A stretch of DNA of 64,000 nucleotides from positions 2,888,993 through 2,952,992 of the forward strand of contig VZSR01000680.1 of assembly GCA_013398615.1 (NCBI GenBank), written 5' to 3'. The stretch is from Brachypodius melanocephalos (taxonomy: Eukaryota > Chordata > Aves > Passeriformes > Pycnonotidae). The position numbers and the translations under genes were made by a program. Below, piece after piece: positions 51,159 through 62,444 of the stretch; positions within the stretch are counted from its first letter, which is position 1; every line of letters begins with the position of its first letter. The notes beneath the pieces were generated by a model that worked only from the letters and a program-made list of their open reading frames with translations, made no database searches and was not told where the DNA came from.

Positions 51159-51230
51159 GGGCCAGATTTGGATCTAACACCAGTTTTAACTGGTATAAAC
51201 TATGTGATAACTGGGAACTGGGTGTAATAA
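51159..51230. mobile_element. Relic of sauropsid inverted-repeat MITE-like element
   Basis: The words GGGCCAGATTTGGATCT and ACACCAGTTTTAACTGGTATAAA resemble the 'gggccagattctgatctcagttacaccagtgtaaat' phrase common in turtle and crocodilian genomes (Chompy-type MITE, name from memory). It is heavily diverged and has no coding capacity. Confidence 0.35.
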
Positions 51231-51709
51231 CTATACTACTTAAGATCTCCAAGCACCTAACATGAGCACTAAGCAAGTAGTGAAAGAGCACTAAAGCCCA
51301 TAATACTTTGAACCCAGTCAGTAATATAGTGATTGAAATATTATTAGAGTGATTGGAAATCCAGAATTTTTACAAAATAATTCTAAGCATCAGTCATTGT
51401 ACAAGCTAATACTGAGCATAATGCAATGATCCTGTTAAGTGCTTAGGCCAGGAAGGATTTACAACTTCATTTCCCAATGGTAATCAGAAACAGTCCTGTA
51501 GAAATAAATGCAGTTATGACGGTGTAAAAGCCCAGAATTCAGACTACAGGGCAAAAGAAGATCATGTGTTGTTTAGTGAATCGCTGCAATCTACTTTTTT
51601 TGCCACATTCTCTCATCTCACAGGCACATCTGGTGTTTTAGGAACATTGTATTCAACAGTGGTAAAAGGACACTAGGGCCAAGAATAACAAATGAAAAAT
51701 GAAAACACT

Positions 51710-51813
51710 GGGGCCTAATGCTGATCTCATATGGGTGTAAATCAGAGGGATTCCAGCAAAGCCTCTGGAACCACCCCAGTGAAATACTTGTGTCTGATTC
51801 AGGATCAAAACTG
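51710..51813. mobile_element. Second relic of the same MITE-like family
   Basis: It starts GGGGCCTAATGCTGATCTCA, continues with GGGTGTAAATCAGAGGGATTCC, and ends GTGTCTGATTCAGGATCA. This is the layout of the ancient palindromic repeat whose two ends read 'ggcctgattctgatctca' in opposite directions. The two ends are roughly inverted with respect to each other. Confidence 0.4.
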
Positions 51814-53944
51814 TACAGACCAGTGATTTTCACTGTCAGGCCTGAAATTCTTCCATTCCACTGGGAAAATTTGCTGCAAAATGTCTTTAAACGACCTTCC
51901 CACAAATATCACAAATGCTGAGGAAGTGACAAAGTACAGCAGAAAGGCTTTAGTAGCTCCTGTGTCTGCACCAAGCAATGTAAAATACCCGTCCAACCAG
52001 AGGAAGCACAAGTATTCGATTTGCAACTTGCAGCACAAAAATGGAGTTTGACCACAAATAAATATATATTTTGCACGTAGTTACTGGATCGGTACGTGTC
52101 TGCTCTCAAGCCCTTAAAAAACAGAGAAAGTCTTTGCACTGACTGCAGGGTGGGTTGTCCTCAGTAACATAACCTTCTGAATAATATACATTATTGCACT
52201 TTGTATTTCTGATCCTGACCTGAGGCATTGCCATAACCACAACACTTGTAACACTTGGCAATTCAACTAAACAGACTGTCTTTAAAATGTAAACAAATCC
52301 CAGCTGCTTGTTGACAAAATTGTTTGAAGACACCAGACTTTAAATACTCTCAGTTCCCATTTGTTGTAGGGAGATCCTAGCAGGGAGGAAAAATGTGTAC
52401 ATAAATGTCTGTACAGAAACCACTTCTGAGCCTGAAAAATTCTGTTTGCCCTTGGAACCCCACAGGAAAAACCCAAAAGTACATTGAAGACACAAATCCA
52501 ATAAGTGCATTGAATTTCCTAATCCCACCTTCCACCAATTATTTTGCCTGGTTGCTGTACACTTCTCAGAGCTAAATCACATCAAATTAGAACCACTGTA
52601 AAAACATGGGTCTTCCTCTTCCTGAAGACACGATGCCAAAACATGAGTAAATTTTATGTTTGTCACTGTCAGGTGCTGCTGGCTTTATTTCATCCCAGTG
52701 TACTTGTATTTTTAACTTGTTAAATAACTTCCCTCCTCCCTTCTCTTTCAAATACTGATGGAATCTCCCCCTCGCTCCCTTCAGGGCTGCTGTAAAGCTA
52801 ACTGTAGTCAAGGGGACTTTTTGTGGATTTAAAAGGGCTTTGCAGCAGGTACTGCCTTTGTTTATCCTACATACTTTTCTTTTTAAATACTTTGCAAATG
52901 AGGTTTTCAGTGCCTTGCAGTCCCTGCGCTGCCTGCAGCTCATCAATACTGCAGGGACAAGGCAGCAGCTCCGCAGGGAGTGATGCTGTACAAAACCTCT
53001 CCCTCTTTTCCTCCATGTCCCTTTAGGTGAGGATGCCCTTTTAAACTCTGCTGTGCCAGGAGTCGGTAAGCTGCTTGCTTTGTAAACAGAGGAATAACTT
53101 ACTCGGGGCTGCCCCTTGTTTGACTTTGCATTCACTGAACACCAAGCCGAACAGCAGCGAGAATGCCTGACCTTACAGACTGAAGTTCAGTAAGAAACTC
53201 CGAGATCTTGAGGCGAAGGGTTTCAAATTACTGACTCCAGAGTCTTTCATTGATTAGACGTTTTACAACTGATAGTGGCTTTCAAGGTTTATTTGGAAAC
53301 TTTGTCAGGAGGGCGGAGATGGGGGAAGGGACAGAGTAAGCAAGGCTGAGGGTTTCTTTTATATTTCATGTGTGGCATCAGGATGGGAATAAACAAAGGT
53401 GGCAGAAGGGAATGCCATTAACACACCATTTCCAGATTCACCCCTCGGTTTACTGCGGGGTCAGAGCTCTCTGGCTGTGGGTGGAGAGAGGGGGGCGAGC
53501 ACTGGAAGGAGGGAAGGTGCAAGAGAAGGAATCTGGGAGTTGTTCACTGTAGAGGATTTATTCCCTCCCTGCTTTCAAAATGCTTTCAACCCCCAGATCT
53601 GAATATTAGGAATTAGTCCGTGTGAACACCTCTCAAATTCTAGGTGCTGGGTTGAATGTCATACAGGTGAGATGCCGCACACGGAGCAGGCAGCATTTGT
53701 TCACAGCGTGTGAAATGTGCTCCGGGAAGATCTGCTGCAGGGCAGGGCCAGGGAAGACTTTGCTCAAGCAAAAGGGGGAAGAGAGGAAGAGCCTTATTTT
53801 GCCCAGATCCAGAGACTTTCAGAAGAAAAGGGAAAGGAGCTTATAAGATGGACTTTCAATTAGATGAATTTTCTAAGATTTACCCTGGGAAAAGGCTCTC
53901 AAAGCCACCAGGCATGGCAAGGCTGGGAAACACTGCTGGGGCCA
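51814..53944. other. Intergenic sequence (51.8-53.9 kb)
   Basis: No gene recognised. A 182-codon minus-strand frame (52587-53135) is open but has no ATG at its 5' end and no domain I recognise. A G-rich stretch lies near 53308-53330. Nothing else was identified. Confidence 0.45.
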
Positions 53945-54025
53945 AACTCAGATAGGGACCAAGGCCGTAAGCACTGAGGTCAGTAGAAATACCCACAAGG
54001 AAGTTTAGGTGTCAGCAAGTTTGAG
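53945..54025 (+). mobile_element. Possible further ancient sauropsid repeat relic
   Basis: ACTGAGGTCAGTAGAAATACCCACA and the following AAGTTTAGGTGTCAGCAAGTTTG resemble the phrase 'attgaagtcaatgggactactcacatg..aaagttaagcatgtgcttaagtgtttgc' seen in old amniote repeats. It is short and diverged. Confidence 0.25.
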
Positions 54026-54150
54026 GTTTAGAAGTAAAATGGAAAATGTTTTGGTAATCAGTTGAGAATTCAGAAGAAAGTCTGCAGTGTGGCTCACTAA
54101 AAGATCATGAAATGTTAACAGTGACGATGAAACGGGGCTGTGTGGAGGGG

Positions 54151-54168
54151 GGCACACACGTGTGTGCC
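54151..54168. repeat. Perfect 18-bp palindrome centred on an E-box
   Basis: GGCACACACGTGTGTGCC is identical to its own reverse complement, with CACGTG at the centre. It could bind bHLH factors such as USF or MYC/MAX, or be a chance product of CA/TG-rich sequence. Confidence 0.6.
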
Positions 54169-55049
54169 TCCTGACCCACTGGTGTTGAAAAAGTTTCAAG
54201 TATCAGTCTGTCTCGAGCTAAGGAGACAAAAAGAGAGCATGAAGCAACCTGTAATTTCTGTAGGCTGTGGCTGAGCTGCTGAAGAGAGGGGGTGTGTGTT
54301 GGAATGCACATAACCCTTTTCTAACCTCTCACACCTTCCCATGTTGAAGATAAGGGCTGACATGGGAGTTATTTGTCCACTCAAGCTCTCCAAGAGCTCA
54401 AGAAACTGCCAGTCAGGCTGTAGTCAAACTGAACTCCCCATTTCTGGAGTGATATCTTCTGCCAGGGTTAATTAATATTCTTAACCTACATTTCAAGTGC
54501 AAAATTTTGACTTAGGGAGAAAAAAATCTAATAGTCTAGCAACCAGGAAAGAACACTGAGGCTTAAGAAACTGTTCTCCAAATCCTTCTTTTGTCAGACA
54601 AAGCAAGGCTGGGCTGCTAGGATTTCTGGGAATCATCAATACTCAGTTACGTGAGCTTCAGGGGGTGACCTTGGACTCTTCACAACCTGATCCACCTTTA
54701 TTCTCACTCTCACTGTGGTTTACCAAACATTTTAAAAAGTTCAGGAGTCTTAAAAGAATTTTTCCTGTCTAGAATCTGTCCCGGCTTTCTGGAGGAAAAT
54801 GGTGATTTTCTGTCAAGGACAAACAGAAAACTATACCCAGTCAGACCTCACAAAAATTACAGTCTCTGCCCCAGGCTCCCATTATCAATCCAAATACACA
54901 GAAGATTACTCCTCTATTATCTCTCCCACTTGCACCCCTACAAGTATTTTCACCTGTGTTAATGCAGACTCCCAACAGCCCAAACCTCTCTGATAATTTA
55001 ACAAGAAGGAGTTCAAATAGCAGCAACAGCACTCCGAGACCTATGAAAT
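54169..55049. other. Intergenic sequence (54.2-55.05 kb)
   Basis: I see no gene, RNA or recognisable repeat in this stretch. Confidence 0.45.
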
Positions 55050-55462
55050 ATAACCTATGAGGAGACAGCAAAAGAATTTTTGTTTTCTTAAATACAGAGA
55101 AGACTGAACAGAGACATGATAACAGTCCTCAAAAATGTAAACAACTGTAGCAAAGAGGAAGGAAATAATCTCTTCTCTCCCACGTGGAGAGAATAAGAAT
55201 AACAGGCTAAACTTGAAGCAGGGACTTTTTTTTTAAAATTAAGTATCAGCAAAACCACTTGTAACCGTTAGAATTGTGTTGCTGAAGCACTGGGATATGT
55301 TGCCTTGGAAATCAACACATCTGGAGCACCTTCAAAGCAGGCTGGATCTGAGTTAATGGGGCAGGTACCCCTGACCTGCTGTGCTCTTGGGGCTGGAGAA
55401 GGAATGGGTGACTCTTTAATATCCTTTCTAGCCTTGCTTTCATAAAATCTAGCGATTCATTG
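55050..55462 (+). mobile_element. CR1 LINE 3' end, old copy
   Basis: The sequence follows the CR1 3' end in order: a TATGAGGAG-type stretch, AGAAGACTGA.CAGAGACATGATAACAGTC, AAAGAGGAAGGAAATAA, AATAACAGGCTAAA, GCAGGGA, then GAAGCACTGGGATA..TTGCCT, ATCTGGAGCACCTTCAAAGCAGGCTGGAT, and an end near CTTTCTAGCCTTGCTTTCATAAAATCTA. CR1 elements are avian/sauropsid non-LTR retrotransposons that lack a poly(A) tail. This copy is 5'-truncated, carries many substitutions and small indels, and contains no reverse transcriptase frame. Confidence 0.85.
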
Positions 55463-58400
55463 GAGAAGTACATGTTCATTTATCACCCTCTGAGAGAATT
55501 TTAGAAGTACTGCTGGCACTTGTGTGTTCCTTGCCTCCAGAGCCTTCCTTGAGAATATCAATCTTCTAAACACTAGCTCTGCAGCTCTCTACTACTGCAG
55601 GTGAAGCTAGTCTGGCCAACCAGGAGCTACAACCCCACCAATAATTAAAAGGACTGATATTCCTAAAGAAACCACAGAAAATGGGCCTTTGCCTCCCTAG
55701 CCACTTACCTTCACTTCTGCAGTAGCATGCGCTACAGTTTTGCTGAGCTTTGCTGTTCCACCAGTGAAAGACAGAAAACAGGACCTGGGACAAGAATGGT
55801 TAGCAGGGCAGTGCCTGGCTGCCACAGGCAGCTGTAGCACCCAATCCCTGTGGCAAACTCATCAACTCCATCCCCAGTCTGGTTCACTCGCTTGTCCTTG
55901 CTACTCTCACTGGCTGGCTTCTTCAGAACATCAGCACTTAGGCAGCCAAGAACCTTCCTCTACTTTCTAACCCAGCATTTTTTCTTGGCCAGTTTATTAA
56001 TTAGTTCCTGTGCTATTGCTGCATTTCCATCCCTCTAGAGTTTTCCGGTTCAGTGGCTGGCATTGGGATCTCTCCTGGTTTTCACTCTGTAAGGCTAAAC
56101 AGGTCAGGCTGTATTCTTATCTCCCCAGGGAGTCAGGTGAATGCACCCACAGGAGATCAGCAGTGCTCTTGTCTCCTGAGATAGAGCAGAGGTCACCCAA
56201 AATTACAGGGTGGAGAAAGAGCATCCCAAAACCAAACCCAACCCACTCCTGTAATACAAGACCAGGGCCTTGGAAGAGTTAAGAAGTGAGGTCACCCTGG
56301 TAGGAGTGGAGTTGTCCCACAGAAACTGTTGCCACCTTGGATACTCTCTGAAGTGCTGCAACAAATCTGAGAGTGGAGGGAGAGCAGTTTCTGCAAGGAG
56401 CTCATCCTTCCTGGGCACGGCTGCTTTCTGCTGCCAGGTGTCTCCCCTGCACAGAGCTGAAGCCCAGCGATCTCAGCTCCTCTTGCCAGGGGCCAGCCTC
56501 AGTGGCAGCCCCAGCCCCGCAGTGTGCAGTTACACATCCAGCCCTCCCCACCCTCCTCCACTCCCAGCTGCTTTTTCCATTTCCCACCGGACGCCCTCCC
56601 TGCTGCCAGTGGAAGTGTTTGCGCACTTATGTTGCCGAACCAGGTCAGGGAGCTGATCCCAGCCAAAAAAATAGCCTGCAACTTTATTTTTCCTTCCAGC
56701 TGGAAGAAGTCCTGTCTGGTTTCTTGGGTGGCTGCACAAGCACTTGAGCTGGCATAAGGGAGGGAAGAGAATGGGGGTGGGAATCAGCAACTCTGCCATG
56801 CACGCTGCTCCCAAGTGAACGGGGCTGATCACAGAGCCTTCCCTCTGCTCTCACCAGGAAAATCACAGGCTTGTTTTCTGTCATGCCCCAGATACTCCCC
56901 ACCCTCCTTCCAAGGAACGCTGCTCTTCCCCCAGCCGTCTCCAGCATGCTCCAGAACGACTCTCCAATCAATCAACAGCCATTACAACAGCCAGGTTTCC
57001 AAGGTGTCCCACTTATGTTATGCAGGAGAAGGGAGTTCAGGGGCTGCTTAGTCCAAAACTGGTGAGTGCTACTACTCACGTCACACAATCCTTTCTAGAA
57101 GCTGGGCTGTGTTTTCTGTGCCTGAGTCTTTGGGCCACTACGATGGTGCACTATTGCATCATAATTAACAGTTACTGGAAAGGTATTTTGGAAAATGTGG
57201 TTCTTTGTAATCACATTTAGAAACAAGTATATCTAAATAACAGTGTTCATTGAGGCACTCCTTTCTCGGGCAGCTATTATAACCCACTTTAAAATAAACC
57301 CACTCCCCTCTCTTCTCACATTTTTTGGCTCGGAGTTTTGCTATTAATGACATAGACAAACCATTTCCAAGTGTGGTTTTTGAGACAGCCACGACACTCA
57401 GAGTGCTTCTTTAAAACTTCAGAAGGCTTCAAGCATGAGCACCCTGTTACCTAAAAGTCTTCCATACTTTTCCGTGGAGCCTCCCATGGGCAGCTTCACA
57501 CAGCTCTAGCTCCTTCTCTCCTCCCGCAGTTCCAGCTCACTCCTTCCTCTCCCTACCATGGCCACCTAACCCTCTCTGTCCCTCATACAACTCCCTCCCA
57601 GCTAACTCACTCTTTATCACACCCAGAGCTGGGAGGGCAAGGCTCTTCCCACTCTTGGATAATTGATGCAGCTACAATATATCAGGGGCAAGATTGCCTT
57701 CAGCACCATCTCCATCTGTCTCCCCGCATCCAAGAGCAATTTTATTATCTGGAATTTTCTCATTTTAATGTGTTTGGTTCCTGATACTTCACACTTTGCA
57801 GAAAGCCTCTCATGTTGTCCTGGGAGAGGACCTGGTTTGACTGAAGGACTTACAAGGACACAGGGGTTGCCACAAGTTTTGACTGATTTCTGTAGTTACT
57901 CTGAGAGCAGAGTACAAGATCACTACTTTTAGCAATACCTCTCTGGAGAGTGTGTTAAAAGAAAAAGCTCCTAGCATGACATTAAGGTACATTCAGAAAA
58001 AATAGTTTTAAAAAGACACATTGTTATATATCATGCAGTCCTGCCTCAAATTTGTGCACTGGTAATATTTGCTTATCTACTAAATGAAATCATAGATACT
58101 TCATTCCTGTCTGACCACCAGAAAATATTTTGTAGTTGGTTTTATGCTTATGTCACATACAGAAACTCAAAAAACTTTGGCCAGCTTTCATGGGCTGTTT
58201 GCTGGAAGCCTGCTCACAAAGGACCTGTACAAGATGAAGTCCTTTTAACTCCCAGGAATGCCTTAATAAGTACAGTTGGCACCCACCCAGGGTAAATTAT
58301 CTATTAATAAGCAACATATATTTATAACTTGCTCAACCATAACATCTTTTTATAGACTACAGTAAAAAAAGTAAATGAAAGCAGGTAATGATCTATATTA

Positions 58401-58826
58401 GCATCTATGCAATAGTATACTCACAGAGAATTTTAGTTAACATACAGGTTCCGAGCAGGCCAGCAAGTCTACAACAGCAACAGATGCTGCATTTGGGGTT
58501 AAATGCTCTTTATACTACGGGGAAAACAAGGCAAAAGCCAACAGGTGCTGGAGAGCAGCAGTGAATTGCCTCTTTCCCCTCACTTCCATTTCCCTGCAGA
58601 ATTCAAACAATCACTTCAGTGATAACAAGGAGCCAGGATTTCAATTTTCATTCAAAAGTAGGAACCTTGGTGCTGGCTTTTGATTCTAGACTCAGCCTCA
58701 TGGTTCCTGATGGGCTTTCAGCCTTAGGCCAAATCCTAAGGATGAAAGGAGCTGTATGCTAGCCTTGCCTTCCTGTGTAACACTAGCCCAGTCCCTAAGC
58801 ACTGCTTCAGCTCATACATCCCTACA

Positions 58827-58829
<3 letters not shown>
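55463..58829. other. Intergenic sequence (55.5-58.8 kb)
   Basis: A somewhat GC-richer, pyrimidine-rich section at about 56.3-57.0 and 57.4-57.65 kb carries overlapping open frames up to about 128 codons without recognisable domains. No gene, RNA or transposon was identified. Confidence 0.5.

Positions 58830-58871
<42 letters not shown>
58830..58871 (+). repeat. Uninterrupted poly(A), 42 bases
   Basis: A pure A run. The 300 bases upstream do not resemble a known mRNA or small RNA, and there is no AATAAA just before it, so a processed pseudogene is not supported. It is a simple homopolymer, probably polymorphic. Confidence 0.9.
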
Positions 58872-58874
<3 letters not shown>

Positions 58875-59639
58875 GTTTAAGAGGAATGCAGAGAGGTTAA
58901 ATTCATCAGCACTTTGAAGTGAACTTGCAGAACTAAGCACTAGTATATTCACTGCAAAATGAAGCCTTTTGCTGGGAAGCATCAATGCAACAGGATCATC
59001 CACCGACAGACTTGTCAGCACTTTCAGGCAGGCTGGGGTATTAGAACACGCATTTGACTGAACTGTTTAAACAGAATATATTCCTTACCATAAATTTTCT
59101 ATGCTACTGTAACTACAGAAACTCTCCTTCAAAAGGCAGACATGCTCACCTGATTTGCAAGTAGCACAAAGTAGCACTTTCTCTAACATCTAGAGAACTA
59201 TTGCTGATATTTCTGCCTCAGGAACCCACCGAATAATAATAACATGTTTTTCTACACTGTGACTTGATTCCAGCTGCACACATTTCCATTCTAGTGTCAT
59301 TCACAGTTGTTTTTAACTTCAGTGAAAAGCAAGCTTTCGTCTCAGCGAAGACCAGACATATCAAATTCAACTAAAAAAATGTGTTGGGGAGGGGAAAGGA
59401 AGGGCATTTTGGCTGGGGAGAAAAACGAGAAGAAGGGACTGTAAAAAGAGTAAAGTGCCAATTTTCTCTGAGATGTAACACTATCTTTGCAGCAGCAGCA
59501 GCTAGCAGGCACAACTTTGTGGACCTCGTTTCTTCAGCCCTTGATTTTTCATCTGTACATCTGCTGTGCACCAGGGAGGGAGGGAAGAGGCTGGGCTGGC
59601 TGCTGTGGCTGCACAGCCCATGCCAGGAACCTCTTGGTA
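58872..59639. other. Intergenic sequence before the second CpG island
   Basis: AT-rich non-coding DNA with a CAG-triplet cluster near 59491-59505. No gene recognised. Confidence 0.5.
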
Positions 59640-59864
59640 CATCGGCAGCATCACTGCATCCCTGCCCAAGTGAGCTCACGGCGTTCAGCTGGGCTGGCAG
59701 GGGTGGCACGGACACGCCACGGACACGAGTGTCATGGAAAGCCTCACAGAGACACTTGTTCCAGGGCTGCCTGCACAATGGAGAATGGGCTGCCGCCCCA
59801 GTCTCGCCCCCGGCCGATGCCAAGGCGGGCGGGCGGCACCCATGAATAGCGGGTCTGTTCCACG

Positions 59865-59909
59865 GGGCTGTTCCAGCGGGGGCTGTTCCAGCGGGGGCTG
59901 TTCCAGCGG
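59865..59909 (+). repeat. Three perfect 15-bp tandem repeats
   Basis: The unit GGGCTGTTCCAGCGG is repeated exactly three times, preceded by a degenerate fourth copy (GGGTCTGTTCCACGG, 59851-59865). It lies about 90 bases before the putative NINJ2 ATG, so it may fall in the promoter or the 5' leader. Confidence 0.95.
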
Positions 59910-59996
59910 CTGGCCCGGCCCGGCGCTCAGAGCCCCGGCAGCACAGAGCGCCCTGCTCCGCTCCGCCTGCTCCGGGACAGAGCTGCGGGCACAGGG

Positions 59997-60029
59997 ATGG
60001 CCTCGGCAAGGGACAGCACCAACCCTCAC
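59997..60029 (+). CDS. NINJ2: Probable NINJ2 (ninjurin-2) first coding exon, 11 codons
   Basis: An ATG within the CpG island opens MASARDSTNPH and is followed directly by GTGAGT, an excellent splice donor; the exon ends in phase 0. Human NINJ2 begins MESAREN, mouse MESDRET, so the start is similar and later positions mostly differ by changes reachable with one base. NINJ2 is a small two-pass plasma-membrane protein of the ninjurin family, and in human it lies upstream of WNK1 in the opposite orientation, as here. No exon with the conserved ninjurin core (NHYA.KKS.AESMLD) is visible before 64000, so the remaining exons would lie off the right edge. The match is short; the call rests equally on synteny, the island and the donor. 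Alternative: first exon of an unrelated non-coding transcript. Confidence 0.5.
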
Positions 60030-61672
60030 GTGAGTCCATCCTGGGGAAATACTCACGGCAGGGGGAAGCGGGAGGGAAGAGCCCCACTCTGGGGAAAAAG
60101 TGCACCGCTTCTATCATTTGCTCCTCAGCTTTGGCAGCCAATTTCCTTTGAAAACTCAGTTCGGCTTTTTTCCTCTGCTCCCCTTTGAAGAAAAACCAGC
60201 GGCAGGATGTCTGCTGTGTTCTGCCAAGAGCAGTTGCGAGCTTTTTTCCCCAAAAAAATAAGGGTAAGAAGAGGGATATTACTAAAAAGAGATGCTTTTT
60301 GGGGAAGGAGGGGCAGCAGAGGAAGAGAATAGCCTTCAGCCCTCAGAAGAAGGTAGCACATACTCTATAGCTGCATCAGTCTGATCTGTCCCTCATCTCA
60401 CAAAGCCTTTCTCTGTTTGGCAGAAAGTACTCTCAATCTAGAGAGGAGAAAAAGAAATAAATACAGCGAATACTGAGGGAGTGAAGAAGCCAAGGTTTCC
60501 TACGTAGGATTTGTAGAGAAACAAAACTTCTTGGTGAAGCTCTTTCAGTTCTGTGTGTTGCTATTCGCAGTGTTTGTGTTTTTTGAGAAGGGTGTTTCTT
60601 GTGCGCAGCGTGCGCTCTCGGAAAGGGCAACTACCTAAGGGTTTGGAAAAAAGAGACTGTCAGAGATGAAATGGAATCAAGAGCCCAGATCGCAAACACC
60701 CACCAAAACTCAGAAGTTCAAGTCCAGATCTGCACTTCAAAAAACTGTGGAGAAGAGAAGAATATGAAGCATTGCCTAGGGCACAGCTTCCAGCCCTGAG
60801 TAGGTGGCATCAGGGTCCAAATTTTGCAGGTGATTTTTCTGCCTGAAACGATCTTAATCATCCTCAGACTTGGCAGTGGGGAAGTCTGTCTGGGGTCACA
60901 ATTTTTGTTTCTTCAGCCCATGTCAAAGAAATTAAAATGGTAATATTTGTGCCCTCGGAAATAATCGGGACAATGTTTCTTAACTAGAAAAAAGAACTGA
61001 GACTCCCCAAACCTGCAGACTGCATCTCCAGTGAGATACGAGGTGCAGAGCAGCTTTTGAAGACCTGGGAGTAGCTATGCTCAATAAGAGACACAATTAG
61101 TGAGGAAGCTGCACAGGTAACTATGACAGTGAAAATGAACTTTATTAAAACTGGGAGAAAGAAATGTTAGTCTTTCCCAGAACTAGACAATAAGGGGAAA
61201 ACCAGACATGATTAAGCCAGGAACTGATGGTAAAAAGAGGATAAGAAAACTAGGATAAATAAAAAGCCAAATTAACTCCATGTATATTAAATCACTCCAC
61301 TCAATGGAAAGTTTCAGATCTATCATGAATTTAAAGTCCAGATGCAATAGATGAAAAAATCAGCTTCACTGATAAAAAAATCTCATAAACTGATGAAAAA
61401 TCTGAGGTTTCTCTTTCAACCCATCTTGAGGTTAAGTGAAGAGTCAAAAGTGATCACCAGCCTTTGGCCTTCACAGTACTGAAATAAGTAAGCCCAGAAT
61501 GCCAAAGGTTCCTTGCATTGCAGGACTGAGAAGAACATCCTATCTGTTTCTAGAGCAGGGAGGTGTAGAGTGTGCACCACTACACAGACTGCCCCAAGAA
61601 CAAGATTTCCTTTGTGACACCTCACGGGAAGCCAGCAGGCAGCACAAAGCACAGGTGAATGCACACAGACTC
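60030..61672 (+). other. Putative NINJ2 intron 1, non-coding
   Basis: Sequence after the candidate donor becomes AT-rich with purine-rich tracts. No NINJ2 exon 2, other gene or RNA is recognised up to the LTR at 61673. Confidence 0.45.
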
Positions 61673-62444
61673 TGTCATGCTTATGATCAGGAAATGCACC
61701 GTGCTAGGAGAGGGAGTGTTACCCATCTGTTTAAATGGATAAAACCCCCTAACCAAAGGAAGTTCAGACTCCAAAGGATGTAAAAGCATAAGCTGCAAAT
61801 GGGCCAAGAACTCCCCTGGTTTCAATCTGCTTTCTGAAAACCCACAAAGGAGCAGAGTTGACCCAGTGAGCATAGAGGCATGAGCATGGAACACCAATCA
61901 TGCGATTAACACATGAATAGCGAGTGGCTTTTCCAAGACTCATTTATCAAGGAACAAAGAAAGTTGTGGGTACAAGGAGTCTCATGCATACCTTTACTAT
62001 CACATGCAATTTGACTGCAAGCCAACCACTTTATTCTATAAATAAAGGCCTGAGTGAGCCTTCTTTGAGCTCTCCTCAGTGATTTCCCTTAACTGTGACA
62101 ACCCTCCAGGTTGCTTCTCAAAGCAGAGACCTTTTAGCAGCAGCAGATCTTTGGTAAGTGATTGATACTGCACATAACCCTGTAGTATGGTGAGTCTGAT
62201 TTGTGCCCTGGTAACTTTGATTTTATCTTGGTAACTTTGATGTTTTTTTCTTGGTAACTTTTACTTGTGCCTTGGTAGTTTCCAATTGTTTTTCAAACGA
62301 TTGTGCTGTGTAATAACAGAGTGAAGCTTGCCATCAAACATTTGAAGTCACATTTTTTACAACCTCATATTAAAATCACTTTCACAAATGTCTTTGATGA
62401 TGATTCCTGAAGCGATCTAAATCCAAAATCATTTGTTCATGACA
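61673..62444 (+). mobile_element. Retroviral-type LTR (772 bp)
   Basis: The block begins TGTCATG and ends CATGACA, a perfect 7-bp inverted pair with the TG..CA termini of LTRs. TATAAATAAA (62037-62046) supplies TATA box and poly(A) signal, followed by a plausible R region and a GT-rich U5 with four spaced TTGGTAACTTT-like words (62208-62281). Three bases after the end, TGGTGTAGTTGGC at 62448 has the position and TGG start of a primer-binding site. The flanks show no target duplication, as expected for a 5' LTR still followed by internal sequence. The family is not identified; ERVL-like is possible. Confidence 0.6.

Larger units (their letters stand above)
59640..60110 (+). promoter_or_regulatory. 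NINJ2: CpG-rich island, probable NINJ2 promoter and first exon
   Basis: Sharp rise in GC and CpG relative to both flanks, with words such as CCGGCCGATGCC, GGCGGGCGGGCGG and GGCCCGGCCCGGCG. It contains three perfect 15-bp tandem units and ends just after an ATG and splice donor on the plus strand. No TATA box is obvious. It lies about 27 kb from the WNK1 start, in the divergent orientation expected for the WNK1-NINJ2 pair. Confidence 0.55.

Noticed and set aside
52587..53135. Minus-strand open frame of 182 codons
   Set aside because: The first codon is GTG, no family is recognised and no supporting signals are present. Chance is more likely than a gene.
58500..58871. Processed pseudogene ending in the 42-A run
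   Set aside because: No known mRNA or small-RNA similarity and no poly(A) signal just before the run.
59371..60141. Minus-strand open frame of 256 codons
   Set aside because: It overlaps the CpG island and tandem repeat, has repetitive Gly-Thr-Ala-Pro content from the 15-bp units, and is open on several frames. This is a compositional shadow.
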